A stretch of 64,000 nt of DNA from Ectobacillus funiculus (lineage in GTDB: Bacteria; Bacillota; Bacilli; Bacillales; Bacillaceae_G): NCBI RefSeq assembly GCF_004138295.1, contig NZ_SCFM01000002.1:62001-126000 (forward strand). The letters are read 5' to 3'. Shown here in pieces: positions 17,679 through 26,733 of this stretch (position 1 is the first letter of the stretch; each line of letters opens with the position of its first letter). Position numbers and translations under genes: made by a program. Below the pieces are notes generated by a model. The model was not told where the DNA came from, ran no database searches, and worked only from the letters and a program-made list of their open reading frames with translations.

Positions 17679-19049
17679 ATGTATAAGAAAACAACGTTAT
17701 TAGGAAAAACGTATCAGTTTCATAGTTTAAAAGAGGTTATGGCAAAAGCAAATGAAGAGCGGTCCGGGGATCAGCTTGCAGGCATCAGCGCCGAGAGTAT
17801 GAAAGAGCGTATGGCCGCAAAGACAGTGCTAGCTGATATTACATTAGGAGATATTCGCAACTACCCGCTCTTACCAGCCGAGGATGATGAGGTTTCAAGA
17901 GTGATTGAAGAAAGTGTGAGCGAGAGTGTATACAACGCCGTTAAAAATTGGACAGTTGCTGACTTACGTGAGTATATATTGAGCGATGAGCAGACAGGCA
18001 GCGACTTACTGCAGCTTAGCAGCGGCTTAACGAGTGAGATGATTGCAGCCGTGGCTAAAATTATGTCAAATCTCGATCTAATTCAGGCAGCATCAAAGAT
18101 TGAGGTTATCACGCGCTGTCAAACAGCAATTGGTCAAAAAGGTGTGCTGGCGTCGCGGGCACAGCCGAATCATCCATCCGATCATTTGCAGGGAATGCGC
18201 GCGTCGCTCTATGAAGCATTAAGCTACGGAATCGGTGACGCGGTAATTGGAATTAATCCGGTTATTGATACAACGAACAATATTTACGCATTGCTGTGTG
18301 AAACAAAAGAAGTGATCGATCAATTTGCGATTCCTACACAGAACTGTGTGTTATCGCATGTAACGAGTCAAATGCGCGCCATTGAAAAAGGGGCTCCTGC
18401 TGATTTGATTTTTCAAAGTTTAGCCGGTACACAGGCGGGGAATGAATCGTTTGGCATTTCTGTTTCGCTGCTGGGGGAGGCAACGGCACTCATTAACGAA
18501 AAAGGAACGGCACTTGGCCCGAACAGATGGTATTTTGAAACAGGGCAAGGGTCGGAGCTGTCGTCTGAAGCTCATTTTGACATCGATCAGGTGACGTTGG
18601 AGGCGAGATGCTATGGATTGGCAAGACGGTATAACCCATTCATGGTTAATACGGTGGTTGGATTTATCGGTCCAGAGTATTTATACGATAGTAAGCAAGT
18701 TATACGGGCCGGCTTAGAAGACCACTTTATGGGGAAAATGCACGGTCTGCCGATGGGAGTAGATGTGTGTTATACGAACCATATGCAAGCTGATCAGAAT
18801 GATATGGACAATTTGAGTATGTTGTTGACAGCAGCTGGTGTGAATTTCGTAATCGGTGTTCCGATGGCGGATGATTGTATGCTGAATTATCAATCCTTAA
18901 GCTACCACGATATTGCGACATTGCGCGATGTGCTGCGTGTAAGTCCTACCCCGCAATTTAAGCGCTGGCTGGAAAAGCAGGGGCTTATAGAAAATGGGAA
19001 ACTTACCAAAGCAGCGGGAGATCCAACCTTGTTTATGGGCAGAGTATAA
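17679..19049 (+). CDS. eutB: Ethanolamine ammonia-lyase large subunit EutB
   Basis: A 456-aa subunit, full family length (about 453). It forms the TIM-barrel active site that, with adenosylcobalamin, converts ethanolamine to acetaldehyde and ammonia. Recognisable segments are RAQPNHPSDHLQGMRASLYEALSYG (shown by RxxPNHP and GxGDAVIGINP), SLAGTQAGNESFGIS, EAHFDIDQVTLEARCYG, YNPFMVNTVVGFIGPEYL and GLPMGVDVCYTNHM. The ribosome-binding site GGAGAGG precedes ATG 17679, and eutC begins 20 bp downstream. Confidence 0.96.
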   Translation: MYKKTTLLGKTYQFHSLKEVMAKANEERSGDQLAGISAESMKERMAAKTVLADITLGDIRNYPLLPAEDDEVSRVIEESVSESVYNAVKNWTVADLREYILSDEQTGSDLLQLSSGLTSEMIAAVAKIMSNLDLIQAASKIEVITRCQTAIGQKGVLASRAQPNHPSDHLQGMRASLYEALSYGIGDAVIGINPVIDTTNNIYALLCETKEVIDQFAIPTQNCVLSHVTSQMRAIEKGAPADLIFQSLAGTQAGNESFGISVSLLGEATALINEKGTALGPNRWYFETGQGSELSSEAHFDIDQVTLEARCYGLARRYNPFMVNTVVGFIGPEYLYDSKQVIRAGLEDHFMGKMHGLPMGVDVCYTNHMQADQNDMDNLSMLLTAAGVNFVIGVPMADDCMLNYQSLSYHDIATLRDVLRVSPTPQFKRWLEKQGLIENGKLTKAAGDPTLFMGRV

Positions 19050-19068
19050 TGTGAAGGAGGAGTAGTGT

Positions 19069-19773
19069 ATGGAAAAGCAAGAGATGTTAGCAAGACTGAA
19101 GCGGTTTACGCCGGCCCGTATTGGCGTCGGGCGTGTGGGAACACGACCGTTAACGAAAGAGTATTTGTCGTTTCGGATTGACCATGCGGCAGCAGTTGAT
19201 GCTGTATACGGAGAGGTATCGAATGAATTACTGCAGCAATTCAACTTATTTACAGTTAAAACACGCTTTGAAACGAAGGAGAGATATTTAAAGCGTCCGG
19301 ATCAAGGAAGGCTCCTGTCTAAAGAAGCGGAGGCGGACATTCAAAGGAAGTGCATTGCAGCTCCTCAGGTGCAAGTTGTCGTATCGGATGGACTGAGCGC
19401 AAACGCGATTCAAGAAAATATAATGGACGTGTATCCGGCATTGCTTGACTCACTGGCCGCTTACGGCTTACAGACAGGGACTCCGTTTTTCGTAAAGGGA
19501 GGGAGGGTCGGCTGCATGGACGCGATTGGTGAAATCCTACAGCCAGAAGCGTTTGTGCTCTTAATTGGAGAGCGGCCGGGGCTCATTTGTGCCCATTCCT
19601 TAAGTGCCTACATGTGCTATAAGCCGCGTAAAGGGACGAAGGAATCTGACCGTATGGTAATATCCAATATTCATAGAGGAGGAACACCTCCGATTGAGGC
19701 AGCTGCTCATATCGGTACTATGCTTCAGCAAATGATTAAGCAAAAAACTAGCGGAGTAAATCTTGTAATTTAA
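19069..19773 (+). CDS. eutC: Ethanolamine ammonia-lyase small subunit EutC, short N-terminus
   Basis: A 234-aa cobalamin-binding subunit. The conserved core is complete: TPARIGVGRVGTRPLT at residues 14-29, FRIDHAAAVDAV, QVVVSDGLSANAI, GGRVGCMDAIGE, IGERPGLICAHSLSAYM and NIHRGGTPPIEAAA. Enterobacterial EutC is about 295 aa; the missing part is the N-terminal extension that in those organisms targets the enzyme to the eut microcompartment. Its absence agrees with the lack of shell genes here. The AAGGAGGAGTAGTGT leader gives a normal start at ATG 19069. Confidence 0.95.
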   Translation: MEKQEMLARLKRFTPARIGVGRVGTRPLTKEYLSFRIDHAAAVDAVYGEVSNELLQQFNLFTVKTRFETKERYLKRPDQGRLLSKEAEADIQRKCIAAPQVQVVVSDGLSANAIQENIMDVYPALLDSLAAYGLQTGTPFFVKGGRVGCMDAIGEILQPEAFVLLIGERPGLICAHSLSAYMCYKPRKGTKESDRMVISNIHRGGTPPIEAAAHIGTMLQQMIKQKTSGVNLVI

Positions 19774-19790
19774 AAGGAGGAATGAATGGT

Positions 19791-21155
19791 ATGAAGGAGA
19801 CACATGAATTAAAGAAGCATTTAAAGCCGATTCATTTATGGGCCATTGCAGTCGGGATGGTTATTTCCGGTCAATACTTCGGATGGAATTACGGATTTGA
19901 GCAAGGAGGAATTATCGGTCTTGCGATTGCGGCTGTGATTGTAACGGTCTTTTATACAGCATTTATTTTTAGTTATTCAGAGCTGGCAACTTCCATTCCA
20001 AATGCTGGGGGGCCTTCTGCTTATGCAAGGCGGGCACTAGGACCCTTTGCCGGATTTATGACAGGGGTGGCATGCTTGCTGGAGTTTGTGTTTGCACCCC
20101 CAGCCATTGCTGTTTCTACAGGCGCATACATTAACTTTTTGATTCCAAGCGTTTCTCCTGTGTACGCGACAGTCGGTGTGTTTATCTTTTTCATTTTAAT
20201 TAACTTAATTGGTGTCAAGGAAGCGGCAATTATTGAACTTATCGCAACAATTGTCGCATTGATCGGTCTGGCTGTTTACTATGCTGCGGGTTTGCCTCAT
20301 ATTACAACAGCTAACATTATTAATGAATATTCGTTTGTAAACGGATGGACAGGCATATTGGCAGCTATTCCATTTGGCATTTGGTTTTACTTGGCGATTG
20401 AAGGCGGCGCAATGGCGGCGGAGGAAGTGGAAAATCCGCGCAAAGATATCCCGAAAGGATTTATAAGCGGTATTTTAACACTCTCAACTGCAACATTACT
20501 TACACTGCTCGTAACGGCTGGTCTTGGCGGGGGAAAAGGGGAACTGGCAGACTATCCGTTACCGCAAGCTTTATCATCCGTGTATGGTGAAGGAAGCGTG
20601 CTTCCGACTATTGTCGCTGTCATTGGTTTATTTGGGCTGATCGCGAGCTTACACGGTATTATCATGGGATACTCACGCCAAACATACGCATTGGCAAGGG
20701 AAGGTTATTTCCCTCGGGCTTTAGCTAAAGTAAATAAAAAAGGTGTGCCGGTTTGGAGTCTTCTAGTGCCTGGAACCATTGCTGTCATCTGTGCAGGATC
20801 CGCAACATTTGCAAATGCGCTCATTATTTTATCTGTCTTCGGAGCTGTTGTTATGTATTGCATTAGTATGGTATCTCTCTTCATTTTGCGCAGAAAGGAA
20901 CCAAATCTTGAAAGACCATTTAAAGTGACGTATCCAATCGTCCCAGGCATTGCGCTTGCACTTGGTCTAGTATGCTTGTACAGCATTGTAAGGTATAGTG
21001 TTTTCACAACATCACTTTCCCTTTTTGGTAGGACAGTGCCATTAACGTATGTCATTAGCTTTATTTTCATAAGTGCCATCTTATATTACGTATTGCGCGG
21101 CACAAAGCAAATGCAGTCCACTGCGCAAAAGCTGGATTCCTCTGTTGAGCTATAA
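19791..21155 (+). CDS. eat: Ethanolamine permease (APC superfamily)
   Basis: A 454-aa transporter with about 12 transmembrane helices. The N-terminal consensus IAVGMVISGQYFGWNYG and the helix 6 segment ALIEGGAMAAEEVENPRKDIPKG-like block (seen as AIEGGAMAAEEVENP) are typical of ethanolamine permeases. An alternative ATG at 19782 is only 1 nt after AGGAGG, whereas ATG 19791 is 10 nt away, so the later start was chosen. Being last in the eut operon it supplies substrate to EutBC. There is no eutP/eutQ/eutD/eutE/eutG or shell gene after it. Confidence 0.93.
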   Translation: MKETHELKKHLKPIHLWAIAVGMVISGQYFGWNYGFEQGGIIGLAIAAVIVTVFYTAFIFSYSELATSIPNAGGPSAYARRALGPFAGFMTGVACLLEFVFAPPAIAVSTGAYINFLIPSVSPVYATVGVFIFFILINLIGVKEAAIIELIATIVALIGLAVYYAAGLPHITTANIINEYSFVNGWTGILAAIPFGIWFYLAIEGGAMAAEEVENPRKDIPKGFISGILTLSTATLLTLLVTAGLGGGKGELADYPLPQALSSVYGEGSVLPTIVAVIGLFGLIASLHGIIMGYSRQTYALAREGYFPRALAKVNKKGVPVWSLLVPGTIAVICAGSATFANALIILSVFGAVVMYCISMVSLFILRRKEPNLERPFKVTYPIVPGIALALGLVCLYSIVRYSVFTTSLSLFGRTVPLTYVISFIFISAILYYVLRGTKQMQSTAQKLDSSVEL

Positions 21156-21348
21156 TTTCCAGCAATTGTCCGTAGTGTGTCGATTAGAATGCAAATATAT
21201 TGATAGGTAACATTTTTGAGTATATAAAGTAGTAGGATTTTGAGATGTGATGGTATGTTATAGGTTCTAAAACATAATGAAAAATTCAGTGAAGTTGTCC
21301 CCTTGGCTAGTGAACAAGGGGATCATTTTTTTTGAAAGAGTAGCTGTT

Positions 21349-21404
21349 GAATGGGTAATACCCATTATCTGAACAGATGTTGACGTGTTGAAGGAGCAGC
21401 ATTG
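21349..21404 (+). repeat. Dispersed repeat, copy R1
   Basis: Contains ACCCATTATCTGAACAGATG followed by TTGACGTGTTGAAGGAGCAG, matching the core shared by R2-R5. It ends at the truncation point of the deacetylase remnant. Confidence 0.7.
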
Positions 21405-21416
21405 TAGTATGTATAG

Positions 21417-21848
21417 GATCCTGTTTTACAGAAATACGGCATGAAGGCAACTCAGTTCACCGTTTCAGATTGGGTAAATGGTAGTTGGAATATGACAGCA
21501 AGTGAGATTTTAACGGTTATGGAGAATGGTATTGATATACAAAATCATTCTGTGACGCATCCCTTCCTAGCTAATTTAAGCAAAGAGGGGCAATACGGAG
21601 AAATTAATGACGCAACGATAGCTCTTAAAGAGTTAACAGGCAAGACGACAAATGTGTTTGCTTATCCTTATGGAAACTATAATGCTGATACAATCTCCAT
21701 TCTTAAGGAATTAGGACTTAAAGGAGCTTTTAAAGTAGGTGGCGGTATAAGTACTGACCAGAGTGACAGATATGAATTGCCTCGTATTATGATTCTCCAA
21801 AACCACACTTTAGATGACTTTATCAGGATGGTGGAAACAGGATACTAG
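21417..21848 (+). pseudogene. 5'-truncated polysaccharide deacetylase (NodB-type) remnant
   Basis: The frame opens after a TAG at 21414 and reads DPVLQKYGMKATQF, the middle of a NodB deacetylase domain, then NHSVTHPFLANLS (metal-binding HxxxH), FAYPYGNYNADTI and ELPRIMILQNHTLDDF. The N-terminal catalytic DD motif is missing and a dispersed repeat copy adjoins upstream. The ATG at 21441 has no convincing ribosome-binding site. The 3' end is intact and followed by a terminator. A product could still be made, but without the first half of the fold it is unlikely to be active. Confidence 0.82.
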
Positions 21849-21925
21849 ATAAATCGCGGAAAAAGGATTAATAAAATAGTTAGATTACTTTGTAAGGATA
21901 TAAACTTTTAATAAGTAATGAATTG

Positions 21926-21957
21926 CCGTAGTACTTACCATACTACGGTTTTTTTTA
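21926..21957 (+). terminator. Terminator after the deacetylase remnant
   Basis: CCGTAGTA (21926-21933) pairs with TACTACGG (21941-21948), followed by a run of eight or more Ts. Confidence 0.85.
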
Positions 21958-22068
21958 TTTATTGGGTTTTGGTCAATGCCCCTCCTTACTTCATCGAAGT
22001 TGAAGAATGGGACTTCTTTCGAAAATTAGTTAAAAAGCTGTTTGTTAATACGGATGAAAGAATATAAC
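21958..22068 (+). pseudogene. C-terminal relic of an unrecognised protein
   Basis: One frame reads IYWVLVNAPPYFIEVEEW followed by DFFRKLVKKLFVNTDERI and a stop, which has protein-like composition, but there is no start codon or upstream continuation. It probably survives from a deleted gene. Family not recognised. Confidence 0.35.
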
Positions 22069-22209
22069 TTGGAGGTGAATCCCTCCCGGCTTTTTATCAT
22101 GAGCCTTTTATCTCTATGCTGTCAAAGGTAGACTTTGCCTCGGATTTAAGTGCGGGAGTATTGATATAAAAGGTTTAAATTTTTAGGCCACTAGATTTAG
22201 TAGAAGATA

Positions 22210-22330
22210 ATTGGGAGACAGTTTGTTTATGACCATGGTGAGCGGGTAATACCTATTATCCGAACAGATGTTGAAATGTTGAACGAGCAACACTGGGGTG
22301 ATAAGGTGGCTAAGTACGGGATTCGTGATT
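22210..22330 (+). repeat. Dispersed repeat, copy R2 (coding-like, least degraded)
   Basis: Core ACCTATTATCCGAACAGATG. In one frame this copy reads without stops as GRQFVYDHGERVIPII followed by RTDVEMLNEQHWGDKVAKYG, so the repeat family probably derives from a coding sequence. Other copies carry stops in the same frame. Confidence 0.7.
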
Positions 22331-22469
22331 TATCTTATCCTTATATCCTTTTTCAGTGTACCTAAATAAATTTGAAAGTAAGAGGAAAATATATAAATTT
22401 CACGTCATGTAGTGGTATACTTTTCCTTGTTAACTAACTAATGGAATGCTTGAATAAGGAGCCTAAAAG

Positions 22470-22620
22470 ATGAAACAGAAAGTAAATTGCAGCAGTTATT
22501 GTAAGCACAGTAACACTCCTATCAGGATGTGGGACAGAAGGGAAAGAGGAGACAGTAACTATACAACATCAAAGGAAGAAACAACACAATCCATATAAAA
22601 TAGGAATGCTAACTATCTGA
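22470..22620 (+). pseudogene. Frameshifted lipoprotein N-terminus
   Basis: ATG 22470 begins MKQKV, then the frame must shift by one base to give IAAVIVSTVTLLSGCGTEGK, a clear lipoprotein signal with lipobox LSGC, ending at TGA 22618. A ribosome-binding-like AAGGAG precedes the ATG. Only about 45 codons remain, so this is a decayed fragment of a lipoprotein gene. Confidence 0.6.
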
Positions 22621-22700
22621 AGGAAGGCAAAGGCATGAAAAGACCTATATAATCATCTCGTATACCTCCGCCTACAGTAATTTGGCATTTCGTAAAAGAA

Positions 22701-24305
22701 TTATCTTTGAAAAACTAAATTTCCACCCATATAAGTTTGTTTAACAAGAACTGTATTGATCTTTTCAAGATTCATTTCAAATATGTCCTGGTCAAGAACG
22801 ATAAAGTCAGCATGATTGCCTATAGAAAGCTGTCCGATATGAGGAATCCGTGTGATTTCTTGCGCTGCTTTTGTGTAAAGCATGATGGCGGTTGTTAAAT
22901 CTACCCTTTGATCTTGTCCAGTATCCGAACCATCATACGCTAAGCGTGTGACAAAAGACATGATTCCAACAAATGGATTTACGGGATCAGCCCAAGCGGT
23001 CGCAGGTGCATCCGAAGAAAACGCCACTTTTATTCCTGATTTGAGCATAGATCGAATAGGATAAGTTTGTTTTGTACGCTCAGATCCAAGGTTTTTAAGG
23101 TAGCTCTCAATTTCTGCAAACACAAAAATTGGCTGAGTAACAAAGGCAATACCCGTTTCAGCTGCCCGCTGGATGGCCCGAGATGTAGGCATTGCCGCAT
23201 GTTCAATCCGAATAGAAGGACCATCTATAAGCCAGCCTTTTTTGCCATAAAAAGTGTCAACGATTAAGTCAATGGCTTGCTCGCCCATTGCGTGGACAAC
23301 CAATTGAATACTATTTTGCTCCGCTGCTTTTGCAGCAGCTAATAACTCTTCCTTAGTTGTCATTTGGATACCGTAATTTTCCTCTTCATCAAGGAATGGC
23401 GGATTGACCCATGCTGTTTTTCCAGAGATGCTTCCGTCTGAGAATAATTTGATACCGCCAATGTGAATTTGATTTTCTCTTTTAATTTTATCTGGTCCCA
23501 ATATAGGTTGTTCCTTCAAATCTTCCCAGAGATAATAGAGAACAGTACGTTGTTTTAGTCCCTTTTTGATAGCTGCATGATATATGTCAAAATAATCAAT
23601 TGGTTTGGATTTGGACATAAGGTCTGTTATTGCTGTAATACCATGTGCAAATAACATAGTACTTAGCTGAGCTAATGATTCTGCGTTCTCTTCCAGAGAT
23701 TTAGCTGGTAGCATGCGCTGGACGAGATCTTTGGCATTTTCACGTAATATTCCTGTTGGCTCACCATTTGAATCCCGATCAATCTTTCCACCTTGTGGAT
23801 CCGGTGTATTTTTCGTAATACCTGCTAATTCCAATGCTTTACTGTTTACAACTGCAATATGGGTACATGTCCGGGTAATGAAAATAGGAATGTCTGTGGT
23901 GGCTTCGTCTAAATCCCAGCGTGCCGGCGCTCTTCCTTCAGACAATTTCCCTTCATCATAACCCCAACCTTCAATCCATTTATCTGATTTATTGGACGTA
24001 CTTAAATTCCGAATTTGTTCAATTAAATCTGCTATCGAATTGACAAGTGGAGGGGTGCAGGCGATTTGGGTAGATGCATTAGCAAGCCACAAAGGGTGTA
24101 AATGGGCATCGATAAAACCGGGAAGCACTCTGTTGCCACTAAGATCCACACAATCACCCTCTATATTTTCTAAATCTGATTGCTCTCCAATCCACACTAT
24201 TTTTCCATCCCGTACAATCATGGCGTTTGCATATGGTTGTTCTGGATTAGAGGTGAAAATTTTCCCATTAATAAAGGTCCGAACAGATTGCTTACCAATG
24301 GTCAT
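22701..24305 (-). CDS. Amidohydrolase family 3 protein (YtcJ-like metal-dependent hydrolase)
   Basis: A 534-aa cytoplasmic hydrolase when started at ATG 24305, which has GAGAGGAG about 10 nt upstream; an ATG at 24383 would add 26 residues without a better site. Metal-binding features of the YtcJ class are GFIDAHLHPLWLA (HxH) near residue 64, VVHAMGEQAID, IRIEHAAMPTSRAI and VAFSSDAPAT near 440. The fold begins with FINGKIFTSNPEQPY and ends with the return strand NHADFIVLDQDIFEM. YtcJ-like enzymes remove N-acyl or formamide groups from varied substrates. It is encoded 204 bp after the papain-like protein A on the same strand and may deacylate a product of that cluster (inference). Confidence 0.88.
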   Translation of the reverse strand: MTIGKQSVRTFINGKIFTSNPEQPYANAMIVRDGKIVWIGEQSDLENIEGDCVDLSGNRVLPGFIDAHLHPLWLANASTQIACTPPLVNSIADLIEQIRNLSTSNKSDKWIEGWGYDEGKLSEGRAPARWDLDEATTDIPIFITRTCTHIAVVNSKALELAGITKNTPDPQGGKIDRDSNGEPTGILRENAKDLVQRMLPAKSLEENAESLAQLSTMLFAHGITAITDLMSKSKPIDYFDIYHAAIKKGLKQRTVLYYLWEDLKEQPILGPDKIKRENQIHIGGIKLFSDGSISGKTAWVNPPFLDEEENYGIQMTTKEELLAAAKAAEQNSIQLVVHAMGEQAIDLIVDTFYGKKGWLIDGPSIRIEHAAMPTSRAIQRAAETGIAFVTQPIFVFAEIESYLKNLGSERTKQTYPIRSMLKSGIKVAFSSDAPATAWADPVNPFVGIMSFVTRLAYDGSDTGQDQRVDLTTAIMLYTKAAQEITRIPHIGQLSIGNHADFIVLDQDIFEMNLEKINTVLVKQTYMGGNLVFQR

Positions 24306-24437
24306 TTTATTTCTACTCCTCTCAATGAATTTGAATGCAGCAAAGTTGAAAATCATTAGATTTAATTTTTTGACAGTATTCAAATCGTTCCATCGTTCAC
24401 TACGTTAAAGTGGTGAGTGCTGCCCCTCATTTTCAAA

Positions 24438-24483
24438 GGCCTGGATATAGCTCCTGCTGGAGTAATCCAGGCCTTATACGTAA
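24438..24483. other. Two-tier hairpin between papain-like gene A and amidohydrolase gene
   Basis: GGCCTGGAT (24438-24446) pairs with ATCCAGGCC (24475-24483), and an inner CTCC/GGAG hairpin is nested inside. There is no long U tract on the minus strand, so it may be an attenuator or RNA-processing structure rather than a strong terminator. Confidence 0.55.
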
Positions 24484-24509
24484 ATGTACATACGGTGGTA
24501 TGAGAGTTA

Positions 24510-26342
24510 TCAATCCTGCTCTGGAAAGTGAAAAGCATATAAGCAGTACAGAAAATCGTTAAAAGGAAGGGAAGACTCCCCCTCTTGCTCACCATTTCCT
24601 GTAACGCTAGTTTTGATGGAGTTTCCCCACACTTGAAGGCTGTCGTTATTTGGATTATAAAAATAAACGCGAATGCAGCCTACAGGGTCAGGGGCTACTC
24701 TTTGAATAAGTACTGCATGGGCTCCAAGCGCTTGACCAGAATTGTTGTAAATCGTAATACCAGCTGGTTGAGGGAGCCCTTCATTGATATTCCGATTAAT
24801 CGAAGGGTAATAGTATTGATGGAATTTGGATTTAAATTCAAAGTCACTGTATGCATCTGAAAACCCGGTCCATATTCCTTTTATATGAAAAGAGGGATTG
24901 ATCCATTTATGGGGATCTTGCCCGCGTCCTTTGGCGGCCTTTAACATTTCAAAATAGATAGAATCAAGGTGAGGAATCAAGAGTAATGATACGGTATCAA
25001 TATTGTCTTCATCATCCAGCGAGACATGCGTAAGCGTATCAGAAGAAATGGGTCTTCCTTCAAAATTAATAGTGATTTTTCCATTTTCAAGAAAATGATT
25101 AAATAGTTTGAGCAGCATGACAGGCTCCTTTTGTGACCAATAGCTGAGTGCTCTTGTCGATTGGCACGTTGGGTTAAATCCTTGGCCAATCCCAAGCGGC
25201 TGCCCTAAAACGCTTATCATTTCCGAGACTAGAAGGGAACGAAGGATATCTGTATCGGTGATTTTGTGAACTGCTGCAAGTCTATTTTTAATATTTTCAT
25301 GAAGGGGGACTTCTAAAAGCTTCCCTAACTCCCTTATGAATTCTTTAGTAAAAATATCTCGCTCAAGAAGGCGTATTAAACCATAAATACTTCTTCTGGT
25401 TTTAATTGTAATGGCTGAATCGATTAGGGAAGAAACAAAAGGCAGATTCAACCGCAGGTTTTCCTTAGCTGTTTCATCCACACTCAGTATGCTCTGAAGC
25501 AATTCTGGCTTTTCTTTATTTATATAGTTTAAAAATATCGCATAGAACGGTGAAACAAGCCCTGTATGTTTCACTGATGTACGCAGCTGATGTGCTTCTT
25601 GTGTTAATAATAAATCATTACTGGCTTTAAGTTTATTTTCATAACTTTCAACGGAAGCTGCAGCGGCTATACTAGATGGAGAATATACAGCATTTACGTA
25701 ACGCATCAAGCTTGAATCTGCCTCTTCCATGCTGCCGGCTAACTTTTTTGCGCTGGCAATTAATTTCAGGATTTTGTCCGTTACAATTGGTCTTTGTACG
25801 GCTAGATTATCGACTTCCTGATACAGGCTTTGAAAAACAAACGGTGAAAAACAGTGGTCTGAGATAAATCCTAAAACCTCCGATGCTTGTTTATCTTTGT
25901 AAAGATGCTTTACCCGATTTTCTTCTGTTTCTTTCATTAAAAGTAGATCTAGATTCAAAGCCAGAACCTTCGTCAAAAATTCAGTTGCTTCAGACGCCGA
26001 CATTTCTGGATGTATATAATCACCTCTGGCAATGGCGAGAATTCTTAGATTGCTCAATGCCTCGGCTGTTGCCGTGATGCCGCTGGCATGGAAAGTGCCT
26101 CTAACAAGAACAGGATTGAGCTTACGGACATTCTCCCATGGCTTCCCCGCAAATACCCCGGCTTCATCAAAAAGATGGGCATATTTAAAAATCTTTGCCA
26201 ATCCATTTGGTTCCTTTAGAAGTATAGTAGCTTCTGCAAAAACAGCCTGTTGAAATAAACTCTTATTTAAGGCGGAAGTTTTCCATAACTGATTAAAGGC
26301 TCTTTGAAACGAATCCTCTGAATTAAAACGAAAAAGTCCCAT
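24510..26342 (-). CDS. Large protein A of unrecognised family with papain-like Q-C-H-N signature
   Basis: A 610-aa protein that I do not recognise by name. It is paralogous to the protein encoded at 31029-33023 over its whole length. Residues 1-370 are helical (shared AHLFDEAGVFAG, ILAIARGDYIHPEMS, LNLDLLLMKETEE, NLAVQRPIVTDKIL). Residues 375-610 contain GQGFNPTCQSTRALSYW with Gln387 and Cys393 six apart exactly as Gln19/Cys25 in papain, then LGAHAVLIQRV with His542 and VYFYNPNNDS with Asn563, followed by a VWG. This suggests a papain-fold cysteine enzyme (peptidase, amidase or acyl/amide transferase). It has no signal peptide. It sits between argD and the amidohydrolase gene. Confidence 0.78.
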   Translation of the reverse strand: MGLFRFNSEDSFQRAFNQLWKTSALNKSLFQQAVFAEATILLKEPNGLAKIFKYAHLFDEAGVFAGKPWENVRKLNPVLVRGTFHASGITATAEALSNLRILAIARGDYIHPEMSASEATEFLTKVLALNLDLLLMKETEENRVKHLYKDKQASEVLGFISDHCFSPFVFQSLYQEVDNLAVQRPIVTDKILKLIASAKKLAGSMEEADSSLMRYVNAVYSPSSIAAAASVESYENKLKASNDLLLTQEAHQLRTSVKHTGLVSPFYAIFLNYINKEKPELLQSILSVDETAKENLRLNLPFVSSLIDSAITIKTRRSIYGLIRLLERDIFTKEFIRELGKLLEVPLHENIKNRLAAVHKITDTDILRSLLVSEMISVLGQPLGIGQGFNPTCQSTRALSYWSQKEPVMLLKLFNHFLENGKITINFEGRPISSDTLTHVSLDDEDNIDTVSLLLIPHLDSIYFEMLKAAKGRGQDPHKWINPSFHIKGIWTGFSDAYSDFEFKSKFHQYYYPSINRNINEGLPQPAGITIYNNSGQALGAHAVLIQRVAPDPVGCIRVYFYNPNNDSLQVWGNSIKTSVTGNGEQEGESSLPFNDFLYCLYAFHFPEQD

Positions 26343-26680
26343 ATATCCATTCCCTTTCCTCCATATTGACTTTACAGTATCATACTGACAAAATACAAAG
26401 AGAATTACTTATGAGAAGAAAAATACACAAATACTTCGTTTTGACAGAGAAGTGACGGAGATTTAGCCGCTAGATTACCAATTGAACGAAGTTGGGTATG
26501 ATAATCTGCTTAATTTTAAGAATATTCTTTAAATTTAAAATTATTATTTGACCAATTTAACACAAAATGGCATATATTTCAAATAAAAATATTTTATTCA
26601 TTTGGCACGACTTTAGGGCATATGTTTGGGAAACACCGTTCGTTAATATTTAAAATTCAATATTATTGCTTAGCTAAGCT
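26343..26680. other. AT-rich spacer upstream of large protein A
   Basis: About 340 bp, very AT-rich with no ORF of note. It should hold the promoter for the leftward gene at 26342. GGAGGAAAGGG lies 10-20 nt upstream of that ATG. No clear operator was found. Confidence 0.5.
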
Positions 26681-26716
26681 AAAAAAAGGACCACGAAATT
26701 ATTTCGGGTCCTTTTG
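26681..26716 (-). terminator. Terminator of the argCJBD-containing operon
   Basis: An imperfect hairpin AAAAGGACC..CGAAAT / ATTTCG..GGTCCTTTT. On the minus strand it ends in seven Ts (AAAAAAA at 26681-26687 on plus). It lies 18 nt past the argD stop and separates the operon from large protein A. Confidence 0.9.
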
Positions 26717-26733
26717 GTTTTGATGGTAATCCT

